Positions 55,261-63,905 of a stretch of 64,000 bases of DNA are shown here, piece by piece. This DNA is from Mycolicibacterium frederiksbergense (GTDB lineage: Bacteria > Actinomycetota > Actinomycetes > Mycobacteriales > Mycobacteriaceae). Below the pieces are notes generated by a model, which was not told the DNA's origin, searched no databases, and saw nothing but the letters and a program-made list of their open reading frames with translations. Positions within the stretch are counted from its first letter, which is position 1, and the number at the start of each line of letters is the position of its first letter. Where the stretch lies: positions 124,001-188,000 of the forward strand of contig NZ_JARXVE010000003.1 of NCBI RefSeq assembly GCF_029893345.1, in the 5' to 3' direction. A program made the position numbers and the translations under genes.

Positions 55261-55920
55261 GTGACCACCCTTAACAATGACGAGGTCGCAGGCGCGCTGG
55301 ACCGGATGTACGCCGCGGCCGACGAGCAGTTTGTGAAGTTACGAGAAGACGGATCCCGCAGATTCGCCGATTTGTCCAACGCCAGCGCGCAGCAACGTGC
55401 GGATGCACTCAGCGACATCTACATGCCGGTGACGCGGGAAGCGGGCCGGTTGTTGTATTCGCTGGTTCGGGCGGCCAAACCGGCGATCGTGGTCGAGTTC
55501 GGGATGTCGTTCGGGCTGTCCACGCTGCATTTGGCTGCCGCGGTGCGCGACAACGGCTTTGGCCGGGTGTTCACCACCGAGCTCAGCGCGACCAAAATCG
55601 CCGCGGCCAAACGGACTTTCGCCGAAACCGGTCTCGACGACGTCATCACCGTGCTGGAGGGTGATGCCCTCGAATCGCTCAAGACCGTCGACAGCGAGAT
55701 CGGGCTGGTCCTGCTCGACGGCTGGAAGGAGCTCTACCTGCCGGTGTTCAAGCTCCTCGAGCCCCGGCTGGTACCGGGCGCCCTGCTGGTCGCCGACAAC
55801 ACGTCGATGGCCGATACCCAGCCCTACCTGGACTATGTGCGTGACCCCGCACATGGATACGTCAGCGTGAACTTCCTGGCCCGCGACAGCGACAGCATGG
55901 AACTCAGCTGCCGGGCTTAG
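55261..55920 (+). CDS. O-methyltransferase (class I, family 3-like)
   Basis: A 219-aa methyltransferase of the catechol-O-methyltransferase-like group. VVEFGMSFGLSTLHLA is motif I; FTTELSATKIAAAK and LVLLDGWKELYLPVFKLLEPRLVPGALLVADN follow, with the acidic metal-binding strand end. GTG start, leaderless or short leader. Substrate unknown. Confidence 0.88.
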   Translation: MTTLNNDEVAGALDRMYAAADEQFVKLREDGSRRFADLSNASAQQRADALSDIYMPVTREAGRLLYSLVRAAKPAIVVEFGMSFGLSTLHLAAAVRDNGFGRVFTTELSATKIAAAKRTFAETGLDDVITVLEGDALESLKTVDSEIGLVLLDGWKELYLPVFKLLEPRLVPGALLVADNTSMADTQPYLDYVRDPAHGYVSVNFLARDSDSMELSCRA

Positions 55921-55947
55921 CCGGTCCCACACCGCTACGGTGCTGAC

Positions 55948-56775
55948 ATGGTGGATTTCGCATTGCGGTCGTGCGGGTTGCACGGCCATGCGACGTTCGC
56001 GCCCGACGAGCCCGACCTGCGGGCCCGTTTGCGCGTGGACACACCGGCCGGGGAGGCGTGGCGCTGCCTGCGTTGCGAGACATTCGTCGTCGGTCCTCCT
56101 CGCGGCAGCGGGCCCGCCGATACCGCACCCGAGGTCCCGCGCGGACGGCTGTTGCGCGACCGGACGTTGATGCGCCTGCTGGCCACCGAGCGGGCCATCC
56201 GCTCGGTCGTGTTCGTCGCACTGTCGGTCGGGGTGTTCAAAGTTCGTGCCAGCCGCACGGAACTGCACGAAGCGTTTCAGAAGGACATCCCGCTGATCCG
56301 TCCGCTGGCCGACCAAATCGGTTGGAACATGGACGATTCCAGAATCATCCGGCGCATCGGTGAAGTGTTCACGTTATCGCCGACGACGCTGATGTGGATC
56401 GCCATCGGCCTGGCCGCCTACGCCCTGATCGAGCTGATCGAAGCGATCGGGCTGTGGTTCACCCGGCGCTGGGGCGAGTATTTCGCGGTGATCGCCACCA
56501 GTGTGTTCCTGCCATTGGAGGTCTACGAACTCACCGAGAAGGTCACGGCGGTGCGGCTCGGCGCGTTCCTGGTCAACGTCGCCGCCGTGCTGTGGCTGCT
56601 CTGGAGCAAACGGCTGTTCGGGCTCAACGGCGGCGGTGCGGCGTATCGGGCCGAACATCACACCGAGAGCCTGTTAAGTGTGGAACGGGCCGGGCTGGTC
56701 GCTCCGGACTCACCTAACGCTCCTCATGTGCTCGCCGCCGATAGTTCGACGGAGTCTCCCCGCAGAACTGACTGA
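55948..56775 (+). CDS. DUF2127 membrane protein with N-terminal Cys/His cluster
   Basis: A 275-aa integral membrane protein. After residue ~85 it matches the DUF2127 pattern: charged helix ERAIRSVVFVALSVGVFK, then ALIELIEAIGLWFTRRWGEYFAVIATSVFLPLEVYEL. The first 70 residues hold CGLHGH...CLRC, a possible zinc site. ATG at 55948. The 3' end overlaps the AraC gene by 62 bp. Function unknown. Confidence 0.82.
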   Translation: MVDFALRSCGLHGHATFAPDEPDLRARLRVDTPAGEAWRCLRCETFVVGPPRGSGPADTAPEVPRGRLLRDRTLMRLLATERAIRSVVFVALSVGVFKVRASRTELHEAFQKDIPLIRPLADQIGWNMDDSRIIRRIGEVFTLSPTTLMWIAIGLAAYALIELIEAIGLWFTRRWGEYFAVIATSVFLPLEVYELTEKVTAVRLGAFLVNVAAVLWLLWSKRLFGLNGGGAAYRAEHHTESLLSVERAGLVAPDSPNAPHVLAADSSTESPRRTD

Positions 56776-57508
56776 ACGACCGGGTGAATGAGCTCAGGCT
56801 CTCGAATCCGACCGCCGTCGCGGTGGCCTGCACGGATTGGTCGGGTGCCGCCAGCAACGCCATCGCCCGCAACATCCGGGCGTGCAGAAGGTATGTCCGC
56901 CAGGACAATCCGAGCGTCTCGGCGAAGAGCCGGCGCAGCGTCCGTTCCGAGACCGACACCGCCCGGCTGACCTCCTCGGCCGTTGCCGAGTCGAGGTGCT
57001 CCTTGGTGTAGGCCAGTGCGGCCGCCACGATCGGATGATCGGAGGTCGGCAGGCTCAGCGGCGCCTCGTGATCGAGTGCCTCGGCCACCAGATTGGCCAG
57101 CGTGGCGAAGAACCCGTCGGATACCGGATCACCGCACGCGCGGTCCACCGGCCAGCGCAGCGCGTAGATCATCATCTCGCGGATCAACGGTGACACCGCG
57201 ATGATCCGGGCCCGGTCGCCACCGGGGATCAGTCGCGGATCGAACATCACCGCGACGGTCTTCACGTCGGGGTTCATCACCGCCTGATGTTGCAGGCCGG
57301 CCGGGATCCAGGCGGCCTGCTGCGGCGGCAGCAGGTAGTGCGCCGAGTCGGTTTCCACCTCGACCACGCCGTGCAGCGCGTACTCGATCTGGTGCACCTC
57401 ATGGGAGTGCCAACCGGTGATCAGCCCGTCGCCCTCGTACAGATAGCTTCCGGCCGGTGCATGCCCGCCACGACGCAGTTCGATCACCGGCCGGTCAGGA
57501 TTCACCAC
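56714..57508 (-). CDS. AraC-family regulator
   Basis: An AraC/XylS regulator of about 264 aa. The N-terminal cupin reads GWHSHEVHQIEYALHGVVEVETDSAHYLLPPQQAAWIPAG. The C-terminal double HTH includes ATAEEVSRAVSVSERTLRRLFAETLGLSW and FESLSSFTRSFSQFCGETPSNYRR. The start is uncertain: GTG at 57508 or 57505 avoids the divergent amidohydrolase, while a GTG at 57556 would overlap its first 47 bp. Probably controls the divergent amidohydrolase. Confidence 0.88.
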   Translation of the reverse strand: MVNPDRPVIELRRGGHAPAGSYLYEGDGLITGWHSHEVHQIEYALHGVVEVETDSAHYLLPPQQAAWIPAGLQHQAVMNPDVKTVAVMFDPRLIPGGDRARIIAVSPLIREMMIYALRWPVDRACGDPVSDGFFATLANLVAEALDHEAPLSLPTSDHPIVAAALAYTKEHLDSATAEEVSRAVSVSERTLRRLFAETLGLSWRTYLLHARMLRAMALLAAPDQSVQATATAVGFESLSSFTRSFSQFCGETPSNYRRRAHEER

Positions 57509-57509
57509 A

Positions 57510-58844
57510 ATGGCCGAAAAAGATAAACCTCTGTCCGAACGCGCAGAGACGGTCACGATTCCTCACGGTACTACTGAAGTTGTGAAGACCGACGACCTGA
57601 TCCTGGTGAGCATCGACGACCACGTCGTGGAACCTCCCGATATGTTCCTCAATCACGTGCCGGCCAAGTACCGGGACGAGGCGCCCATCGTGGTGACCAA
57701 CGACAAGGGCGTCGACCAGTGGATGTATCAGGGTCGCCCGCAGGGCGTGTCCGGTCTGAACGCGGTGGTGTCCTGGCCGGCCGAGGAATGGGGCCGCGAT
57801 CCGGCCGGGTTCGCCGAGATGCGTCCGGGTGTCTACGACGTGCACGAGCGGGTCCGCGATATGGACCGCAACGGCATCCTGGCCTCGATGTGCTTTCCGA
57901 CCTTCACCGGCTTCTCGGCGCGGCATCTCAACATGCATCGCGAGGAGGCCACTCTGGTCATGGTGTCGGCCTACAACGACTGGCACATCGACGAGTGGGC
58001 GGGTTCGTATCCCGGTCGGTTCATCCCGATCGCAATCCTGCCGACCTGGAACCCCGAAGCCATGTGCGCCGAGATCCGGAGGGTCGCGGCCAAGGGTTGC
58101 CGGGCGGTCACCATGCCGGAACTGCCTCACCTGGAAGGACTTCCGAGCTACCACGACGAGGATTACTGGGGCCCGGTGTTCCGGACCCTGTCCGAGCAGA
58201 ACGTGGTGATGTGCCTGCACATCGGCACCGGCTTCGGCGCGATCAGCATGGCGCCCAACGCGCCCATCGACAACCTGATCATCCTGGCCACCCAGGTCTC
58301 GGCGATGTGCGCCCAGGACCTGCTGTGGGGCCCGGCCATGCGCAACTACCCCGACCTCAAGTTCGCCTTCTCCGAGGGCGGAATCGGTTGGATACCTTTC
58401 TATCTGGACCGCAGCGATCGGCACTACACCAACCAGAAGTGGCTGCGCCGCGACTTCGGCGACAAGCTGCCTTCGGATGTGTTCCGCGAGCATTCGCTGG
58501 CCTGCTATGTCACCGACAAGACCTCACTGAAGCTGCGCCATGAGATCGGTATCGACATCATCGCCTGGGAGTGCGACTACCCGCACTCGGACTGCTTCTG
58601 GCCCGATGCCCCCGAGCAGGTGCTGGCCGAGCTGAATGCCGCCGGGGCCAGCGATTCCGATATCAACAAGATCACCTGGGAGAACTCCTGCCGATTCTTC
58701 GGCTGGGACCCGTTCGCCCACACCCCGCGCGAGCAGGCCAACGTGAAAGCGTTGCGCGCCAAGGCCACCGACGTCGACACCTCGATCCGCCCGCGGGCCG
58801 AGTGGGCGCGGCTGTACCAGCAGAAGCAGCTCAGCAAGGCCTGA
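57510..58844 (+). CDS. Amidohydrolase-family protein (LigW/ACMSD-like)
   Basis: A 444-aa TIM-barrel amidohydrolase related to non-oxidative aromatic decarboxylases. SIDDHVVEPPDMFLNHVPAKY is the first metal strand with D-H replacing HxH. CLHIGTGFG gives the middle His and WECDYPHSDCFWPDAPEQ the terminal Asp. Similar mycobacterial proteins are common in lipid or aromatic catabolic loci. ATG 57510 has AGGA 9 bp upstream; a GTG near 57582 is possible. It overlaps the NmrA-like gene by 14 bp. Confidence 0.9.
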   Translation: MAEKDKPLSERAETVTIPHGTTEVVKTDDLILVSIDDHVVEPPDMFLNHVPAKYRDEAPIVVTNDKGVDQWMYQGRPQGVSGLNAVVSWPAEEWGRDPAGFAEMRPGVYDVHERVRDMDRNGILASMCFPTFTGFSARHLNMHREEATLVMVSAYNDWHIDEWAGSYPGRFIPIAILPTWNPEAMCAEIRRVAAKGCRAVTMPELPHLEGLPSYHDEDYWGPVFRTLSEQNVVMCLHIGTGFGAISMAPNAPIDNLIILATQVSAMCAQDLLWGPAMRNYPDLKFAFSEGGIGWIPFYLDRSDRHYTNQKWLRRDFGDKLPSDVFREHSLACYVTDKTSLKLRHEIGIDIIAWECDYPHSDCFWPDAPEQVLAELNAAGASDSDINKITWENSCRFFGWDPFAHTPREQANVKALRAKATDVDTSIRPRAEWARLYQQKQLSKA

Positions 58845-59772
58845 TCTGGTAGCCGGCGCCTCCGGTGAACAAGTCCGGATGTTCGGCGATGTAGCTCCCG
58901 ACCGTGGAAGGCGGTTGCCCGGTGATCGTCTCGACGTCGTCGGTGGCTCGGTCGTAACGTCCAGCGCGGTGCAGCAAGGCCATTGTGGCGAGGTGCTGCT
59001 TAACGTGCGGCGGCAGTCCCAGCGGTTTGAGGACATTCTCCACCCAGGTTTCCTGCGCAATGTCGGTGCCGCGAATCGGCCGTTGAAGTCCCCGGCTGTA
59101 CTCGGCGGCCAGTCCGTCGATGTCCAGACTCGCCGGACCGGTCAACTCGTAGATGCCACCGATGCGGGCTCCGGGATCGACCAGCACCGCGGCAACCGTG
59201 CGGGCCACGTCATCCGCGGCGATGGGCGACGTCCTGCCGGTTCCGAACGGCAGCTCCAAGACGTTTCGCGCGCGCAGCACCGGGGCCGGCAGCCAGGTGA
59301 ATATCGGGTTGTCCAAGAACGTCGTCGGCCGGATGTGCACCACCGGCAGACCCGACCAATTCAGCACGTGCTCGGCCAGGTAGTGCAGCCGATGTTGCCG
59401 AGACTCCCCGACACTGGTCAATGTCATTTGGGAGACGGTCATTTGAGACATGTTCACCAGGACTTCAAGGCGGCCGTACTCCAAAGCGGCGTCACCTACG
59501 ACCACCGTCGCCAGCAGGTAGTCCGGCGAGACACCCATCGAGAAGAACATGCGATCGGCACCGGCCATCGCGTCGACCACATCTTGTGGCTCGGTCAGGT
59601 CCCCCACCACGACCTCAGCCCCGAGTGCGCGTAATGGGTCGGCCCGTGCATCGTCGCGGTGTACCAACGCCCGAACCCGATGCCCGCGCTGCCGTAACTG
59701 CTCGATCACTTGCCGGCTCACACCACCGGCGCCACCGCCGGCCCCGGTCACCAGGTACAGCGGAGCGCTCAT
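58831..59772 (-). CDS. NmrA-like NAD(P)-binding protein
   Basis: A 313-aa atypical SDR of the NmrA/HSCARG group. The Gly-rich loop is GAGGGAGGVSRQV, and HRDDARADPLRALGAEVVVGDL shows the Arg often used for NADP. No Tyr-x3-Lys active site is evident, so it may be a redox sensor or a quinone/azo reductase. It starts 85 bp from the P450 stop upstream; that gap (59773-59857) shows no gene. Confidence 0.88.
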   Translation of the reverse strand: MSAPLYLVTGAGGGAGGVSRQVIEQLRQRGHRVRALVHRDDARADPLRALGAEVVVGDLTEPQDVVDAMAGADRMFFSMGVSPDYLLATVVVGDAALEYGRLEVLVNMSQMTVSQMTLTSVGESRQHRLHYLAEHVLNWSGLPVVHIRPTTFLDNPIFTWLPAPVLRARNVLELPFGTGRTSPIAADDVARTVAAVLVDPGARIGGIYELTGPASLDIDGLAAEYSRGLQRPIRGTDIAQETWVENVLKPLGLPPHVKQHLATMALLHRAGRYDRATDDVETITGQPPSTVGSYIAEHPDLFTGGAGYQIRPC

Positions 59773-59857
59773 ATTCGATCCTTACCTGCCGATTGCAGGC
59801 ACCGTCAAGACCCATCGGTCAAGCGGTAGGCCATCCGCCCGCGGCTGCGCTCGCCCG

Positions 59858-61063
59858 TCATCGCGGCACCCGCACCGGAACGTGTGCCCATCCGGCCACG
59901 TTCTGCATGCTCACCCGTTCGCACCGGTCCCACAGCACCTGGTAGCGGGGCATGAAGTCCAGAAGTTTGTTCAGCGCGATACCGCATTCCAGCCGGGCCA
60001 GCGCAGCGCCGAGGCAGCTGTGGATGCCATATCCGAATCCGAGGTTCTGCGCCTCGGTCCGGTCCCGGTCGATGTCGAACACGTCGGGGTCGGTCCACGC
60101 CTCGGGGTCCCGGTTGGCCGAGCCACCGACCAGGAACACCGGCTTGCCTTCCGGAATTATCTTGCCGTGCAGGTGAATTTCGCGTTGCGAGCGCCGCACG
60201 TTGTACTGGGCCGGGGCCTCATACCGCAGCAATTCCTCGATCGCGGCACCGATCTTGCTGCGGTCCTCGGCCAGCCGCTGCCATTGATCGGGGTGACGAG
60301 CGAACATCACGACGGCCGCACCCACCAGCTTGGTCACCGTTTCCGCCCCGGCACCGCCGAGAAGTGTTGCAAATCCGGCGATCTCGGAATTGCGCAGCCG
60401 GGTGACCTCGCCGTCCTCACGTTCGACCTCGGCGGCGATCAACCGGCTGATCATGTCGTCACGCGGTTCGGCACGGCGCTGTTTGATCAGGTCGTAGTAC
60501 ATCATCCAGGCCTGGGCCATCGCTTCGATGCCGGCCTTGGACACCTCGATCTGACCGGGTTCGCGGTGCAGTTGTTCATCGATCCACAGCCGCACCTGTT
60601 GGCGCGACTCGGGCGGGACGCCCAGCATCGCGGTGATCACCTCGACCGGGAAGTACGCCGAAAAGTCCGACACCACATCGAATTCCCGCGGGTCGACGGC
60701 GCCGAGGTAGCGGTCGATCTGTTGCTCGACCATTGCGTGCAGCGCGCTGATCGCCCTGGGCGTGAAGACCTTGTTGACCAGACTGCGCAGGTGCCGATGT
60801 TCGGGCGGGTCCAACGAGATGATCATCTTGGCCGGCGCCTTCTGCCCGGTCCGGACCATGGCCAGATCGACCCCGTACGCCGACGAGTAGGTTTCGAAGT
60901 CCTTGAACGCGGCCGCCACGTCGGCATGTCTGGTCAGCGCATAGAAGTCGTACTCGGCGCTGTAATAGACCGGAGCTTCTTCGCGCATGCGCCGATACGT
61001 TTCGTATGGACCGTTGAAGAAGTCTGCCGAGAACGGATCGAACACCACCTGCGACGTCGTCAT
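59858..61063 (-). CDS. Cytochrome P450
   Basis: A 401-aa soluble bacterial P450. Haem loop FGYGIHSCLGAALA with the Cys at about 350, I-helix LGGAGAETVTK (GAxxT with A-E-T), and ExxR in EELLRYEAP. RBS GGGAGG just before the ATG at 61063. It lies upstream of the NmrA-like gene on the same strand and is divergent from the TetR-enoyl-CoA hydratase operon; the gap holds two palindromes. Confidence 0.95.
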   Translation of the reverse strand: MTTSQVVFDPFSADFFNGPYETYRRMREEAPVYYSAEYDFYALTRHADVAAAFKDFETYSSAYGVDLAMVRTGQKAPAKMIISLDPPEHRHLRSLVNKVFTPRAISALHAMVEQQIDRYLGAVDPREFDVVSDFSAYFPVEVITAMLGVPPESRQQVRLWIDEQLHREPGQIEVSKAGIEAMAQAWMMYYDLIKQRRAEPRDDMISRLIAAEVEREDGEVTRLRNSEIAGFATLLGGAGAETVTKLVGAAVVMFARHPDQWQRLAEDRSKIGAAIEELLRYEAPAQYNVRRSQREIHLHGKIIPEGKPVFLVGGSANRDPEAWTDPDVFDIDRDRTEAQNLGFGYGIHSCLGAALARLECGIALNKLLDFMPRYQVLWDRCERVSMQNVAGWAHVPVRVPR

Positions 61064-61115
61064 ATGACCTCCCGCGGGACTCCCAACCTAACCCGACACC
61101 ATTCCGGGACGACTA

Positions 61116-61132
61116 ACTGTAATTGTTACAGT
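61116..61132. promoter_or_regulatory. Palindrome 1 in P450/TetR divergent promoter
   Basis: ACTGTAA-TTG-TTACAGT, perfect 7-bp arms, 53 bp upstream of the P450 start. The TTACAG arm resembles part of palindrome 2 (TAACAGAGC). Candidate TetR operator. Confidence 0.55.
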
Positions 61133-61156
61133 AGGTTAGCTTCAAGCCTGGGTGAG

Positions 61157-61178
61157 TAACAGAGCGACTGCTCTGTTA
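61157..61178. promoter_or_regulatory. Palindrome 2 in P450/TetR divergent promoter
   Basis: TAACAGAGC-GACT-GCTCTGTTA, perfect 9-bp arms, 10 bp before the TetR ATG. A strong candidate autoregulatory operator. Confidence 0.72.
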
Positions 61179-61188
61179 ATGTCACGGC

Positions 61189-61809
61189 ATGCCCCGTCCT
61201 CGCGTCTACGACCCCGATGTGGTCCTCGATGCCGCGGAGTCGCTGGTCATGCGGTCAGGGCCGGCGTCGGTGACGATCCGGGCCATCAGCGATGCGGTCG
61301 GGCTCTCCAACGGCGCGCTGTATCACTCCTTCGGCTCCCGCGCCGGCATGCTCGGCCAGGCCTGGCTCCGCGCCGGCCGCCGGTTTCTTGCCCTACAGCG
61401 TGAACTCGTCGACGCCGCCGAGCCGGGCAGCAACGCCATCATGGCCGCCGCGCACGCGCCGGTGACATTCGCCGAACGGCATCCCGACTCGGCCGGGCTG
61501 CTCCTGGGGCTCAGCCGCGAACAACTGCTCGGCCCCGACCTGCCGGAAGAGCTTGCCGCACAATGGCGCGAGCTGAGAAAACAGTTGGTCGGCTTGATGA
61601 TTGAGCTCTCGATGGCCGCATGGGACCGGCGCGACCGGGCCGCCGTAGCCACCGTGACGACGTGCATCGTGGACCTGCCCACGGCGATCCTGCTGCGCCG
61701 CGACCGCCTGAACGACCCGACCGCCCGACGACAACTCAGCGCCGCCGTGGCGGCCGTGCTGGCGGTCGGACCTGCACCCAAAGAAGCCCCGAAGAAAGGA
61801 ACGTCATGA
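61189..61809 (+). CDS. TetR-family regulator
   Basis: A 206-aa TetR-family protein. HTH: ASVTIRAISDAVGLSNGALYHSFGSRAGML (about 27-56). A TetR_C-like helical domain follows. Its TGA overlaps the ATG of the enoyl-CoA hydratase gene (ATGA). Palindrome 2 lies just before the start, predicting self-repression and control of the divergent P450. Confidence 0.93.
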   Translation: MPRPRVYDPDVVLDAAESLVMRSGPASVTIRAISDAVGLSNGALYHSFGSRAGMLGQAWLRAGRRFLALQRELVDAAEPGSNAIMAAAHAPVTFAERHPDSAGLLLGLSREQLLGPDLPEELAAQWRELRKQLVGLMIELSMAAWDRRDRAAVATVTTCIVDLPTAILLRRDRLNDPTARRQLSAAVAAVLAVGPAPKEAPKKGTS

Positions 61810-62480
61810 CCACCACCCTGGATTACGACGGCGACATCGCCGTGCTCGACCTCGGAGACGACGAGAACCGATTCACCCCGGAGTTCCTCGACGAGGTCGA
61901 CGCACACCTCGACGCCGTCCTGGCCAAGGGCGCGCACGGTCTGGTGACGACCGCCGACAGCAAGTTCTACTCCAACGGCCTGGACCTGGATTGGCTTGGC
62001 GCACATAGTGATCAGGGGCCCTGGTACGTGAGCCGGGTGCAGGGGCTGTTGGCCCGGATGCTGACGTTTCCCATTCCGACGGCGGCCGCGGTGGTCGGCC
62101 ACGCATTCGGCGCCGGGGCCATGCTGGCCATCGCCCACGATTTCCGGGTGATGCGCACCGACCGCGGGTTCTTCTGCTTCCCCGAGGTGGACATCCGGAT
62201 CCCGTTCACCCCCGGCATGGCCGCCCTCATCCAGGCCAAGCTCACCCCGCAGGCAGCCGTGGCCTCCATGACCACCGGGCGCCGATTCGGCGGAACCGAC
62301 GCGCATGCCCACGGACTGGTCGATGCCACCGCAGGCGAAGGTTCGGTGACCGCCGCGGCCACCGATCTGCTACGACCGTTGGGCGGCAAGGACTCCGGCA
62401 CCCTCGGCGCGATCAAGCAGGTCATGTTCGGCACCGCCGCCCACGCACTCACCTCGATCGAGTCCGGGGCTGGGCACTAG
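61806..62480 (+). CDS. Enoyl-CoA hydratase/isomerase-family protein
   Basis: A 224-aa crotonase-fold protein. The oxyanion-hole segments are KFYSNGLDLDWL and AVVGHAFGAGAMLAIAHDFRVM. The third block, FCFPEVDIRIPFTPGM, resembles eukaryote-type delta3,delta2-enoyl-CoA isomerases rather than hydratases; the Glu in PEVDI is the likely base. It is shorter than usual (~260) at the C-terminus. Coupled to the TetR gene. Probably handles an unsaturated acyl-CoA. Confidence 0.9.
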   Translation: MTTTLDYDGDIAVLDLGDDENRFTPEFLDEVDAHLDAVLAKGAHGLVTTADSKFYSNGLDLDWLGAHSDQGPWYVSRVQGLLARMLTFPIPTAAAVVGHAFGAGAMLAIAHDFRVMRTDRGFFCFPEVDIRIPFTPGMAALIQAKLTPQAAVASMTTGRRFGGTDAHAHGLVDATAGEGSVTAAATDLLRPLGGKDSGTLGAIKQVMFGTAAHALTSIESGAGH

Positions 62481-62506
62481 CCCGGAAAAACCGTGCCAGC
62501 CTCCCG

Positions 62507-62522
62507 CCCGGCGTCCGCCGGG
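62507..62522. terminator. Hairpin between convergent genes
   Basis: CCCGGCG-TC-CGCCGGG, perfect 7-bp arms, in the 65-bp gap between the enoyl-CoA hydratase and secreted-peptide genes. No U-tract, so termination by hairpin alone is tentative. Confidence 0.45.
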
Positions 62523-62545
62523 TCGTCAGAGGTACGCGTTAGTGG

Positions 62546-62824
62546 TCAGTTGGTCCAGCCGCGCTGGCCGTCCCAGCCACCGCAAATGCCATTGATGCAG
62601 CCGTGACCCCAGCCACCCTGGGCGGGATTCCAGCCACCGCAGCCCTGCCAGCCGTTTCCGCTGTCACAGCCACCGCCGCCACCTGCGTCGCCGCCGCCGC
62701 TGGGCTGAGCACTGATCGTTGTAGCAGGCGCTTCTGCAAAAACCGCGGCTGTCGGCCCGGCTGCAATCGCTACTGCGGCTCCCGCTACGAACACTGACCC
62801 CATGAGTTTTCGTATGGTTAGCAT
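62546..62824 (-). CDS. Small secreted Cys/Trp/Gly-rich protein (92 aa)
   Basis: A 92-aa preprotein with Sec signal MLTIRKLMGSVFVAGAAVAI and cleavage near VFA-EA (about 31). The mature ~60 residues are dominated by Gly, with four Cys and five Trp in a patterned tail (CDSGNGWQGCGGW, then HGCINGICGGWDGQRGW). The cysteines could form two disulfides. RBS GGAGG about 11 bp before the ATG at 62824. No known domain. Confidence 0.82.
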   Translation of the reverse strand: MLTIRKLMGSVFVAGAAVAIAAGPTAAVFAEAPATTISAQPSGGGDAGGGGGCDSGNGWQGCGGWNPAQGGWGHGCINGICGGWDGQRGWTN

Positions 62825-62881
62825 GACTCCATACTCCTCCGCTGTGAGCATTCTGCAAGTGCGGTGGTCAGGGCGCTGTGA

Positions 62882-63877
62882 TCATGCCCGCCGCCCCCTG
62901 GAGACGAAAAACCGTGCGGCCTCTGCGATGGACTCCGGTGTCGGCCTGGGCTGCCAGCCGAGTTCGCGTACCGCCTTGCCGTGGTCCATCGGCGCCATCA
63001 CCCGCATGAGTCGCACAGTGAGCGGGCTGAGCTGGTTCTCCCTGCCCCGCAGCCGCGCCACGGGTTCGACCACGGCAGCCGCGCCGGCCAACAGGCGAAT
63101 CGGCACACCGCGCCGGGGTGGCTTGACGTCGACGGCCGCACAGGCAGCTCGGTAGATCTGCTGGGCGCTCATGAAACGTTCGGACACGATGTAGCGCTCA
63201 CCAACCCTGCCGCGCTCACCGGCCAGGATCAGCGCGTCGGCGGCATCGGCAATCCCGACGGTCTCGGCCGCCGCGCCGTTGACGTAGAACGGCAGCTTGC
63301 CGCGTACTGCGGCGGCGACCAGCCTGCCGTGCGGCGTCGGTAGCCAATCCCCCGCGCCGTAGGTGTTGGACACACACATCGCTACTGCGGGCAGCCCGTG
63401 TTCCCGGGCGTAACGCAGCACCATCTGTTCGGCGAGCACCCTGGTGTGCACATAGTCGCCACCCTCGTCGAGCCAGTTGTTGGGCAGGTCCTCGGTGGCA
63501 CAGCCGGATTCGGGGATTCCGATGGTCGCGATCGAGCTGGTGAAGACGAATTTGCTCAAGTCCGCCTCGACGGCGACATCCAGAACCTGTTGCAGTCCTT
63601 CGATATTGGTGCGCCATAGCGGTGCCGGGTCGCGCAGCCAGGCCCGGGCGTCGACGACGCAGTAGTACACCACGTCACAGCCGGCCATCGCGGCGCGCAC
63701 CGACTCCGGGTCGAAGATGTCGCCGTAGAACCGCTGCACGTCGAGGTCGTCGATCCCCCGGGTCGAGCTGGTCGCGCGGATCAGCACCCGAACATCCTCG
63801 CGGCGTTCGACCAGCTTCCGGGTGACGTGCGAGCCGAGGAAACCGCTGGCCCCGATGACCAGTTTTGGTGTTGGCAT
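62882..63877 (-). CDS. Extended SDR / NAD-dependent epimerase-dehydratase, copy 2
   Basis: A 331-aa extended SDR paralogous to 5529-6545 (same length and the same WLRDPAPL, AMCVSNTYGAGDW and AVRELGWQPRP blocks). GASGFLGSH is the NAD motif, and the active site YVHTR again carries Arg in place of the YxxxK lysine. ATG at 63877, 28 bp after the partial gene upstream, so they are likely co-transcribed. No KstR box precedes this copy within the window. Confidence 0.88.
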   Translation of the reverse strand: MPTPKLVIGASGFLGSHVTRKLVERREDVRVLIRATSSTRGIDDLDVQRFYGDIFDPESVRAAMAGCDVVYYCVVDARAWLRDPAPLWRTNIEGLQQVLDVAVEADLSKFVFTSSIATIGIPESGCATEDLPNNWLDEGGDYVHTRVLAEQMVLRYAREHGLPAVAMCVSNTYGAGDWLPTPHGRLVAAAVRGKLPFYVNGAAAETVGIADAADALILAGERGRVGERYIVSERFMSAQQIYRAACAAVDVKPPRRGVPIRLLAGAAAVVEPVARLRGRENQLSPLTVRLMRVMAPMDHGKAVRELGWQPRPTPESIAEAARFFVSRGRRA

Positions 63878-63905
63878 GGAGCGACGGCGCGCGGCTGGAT
63901 ACCGG

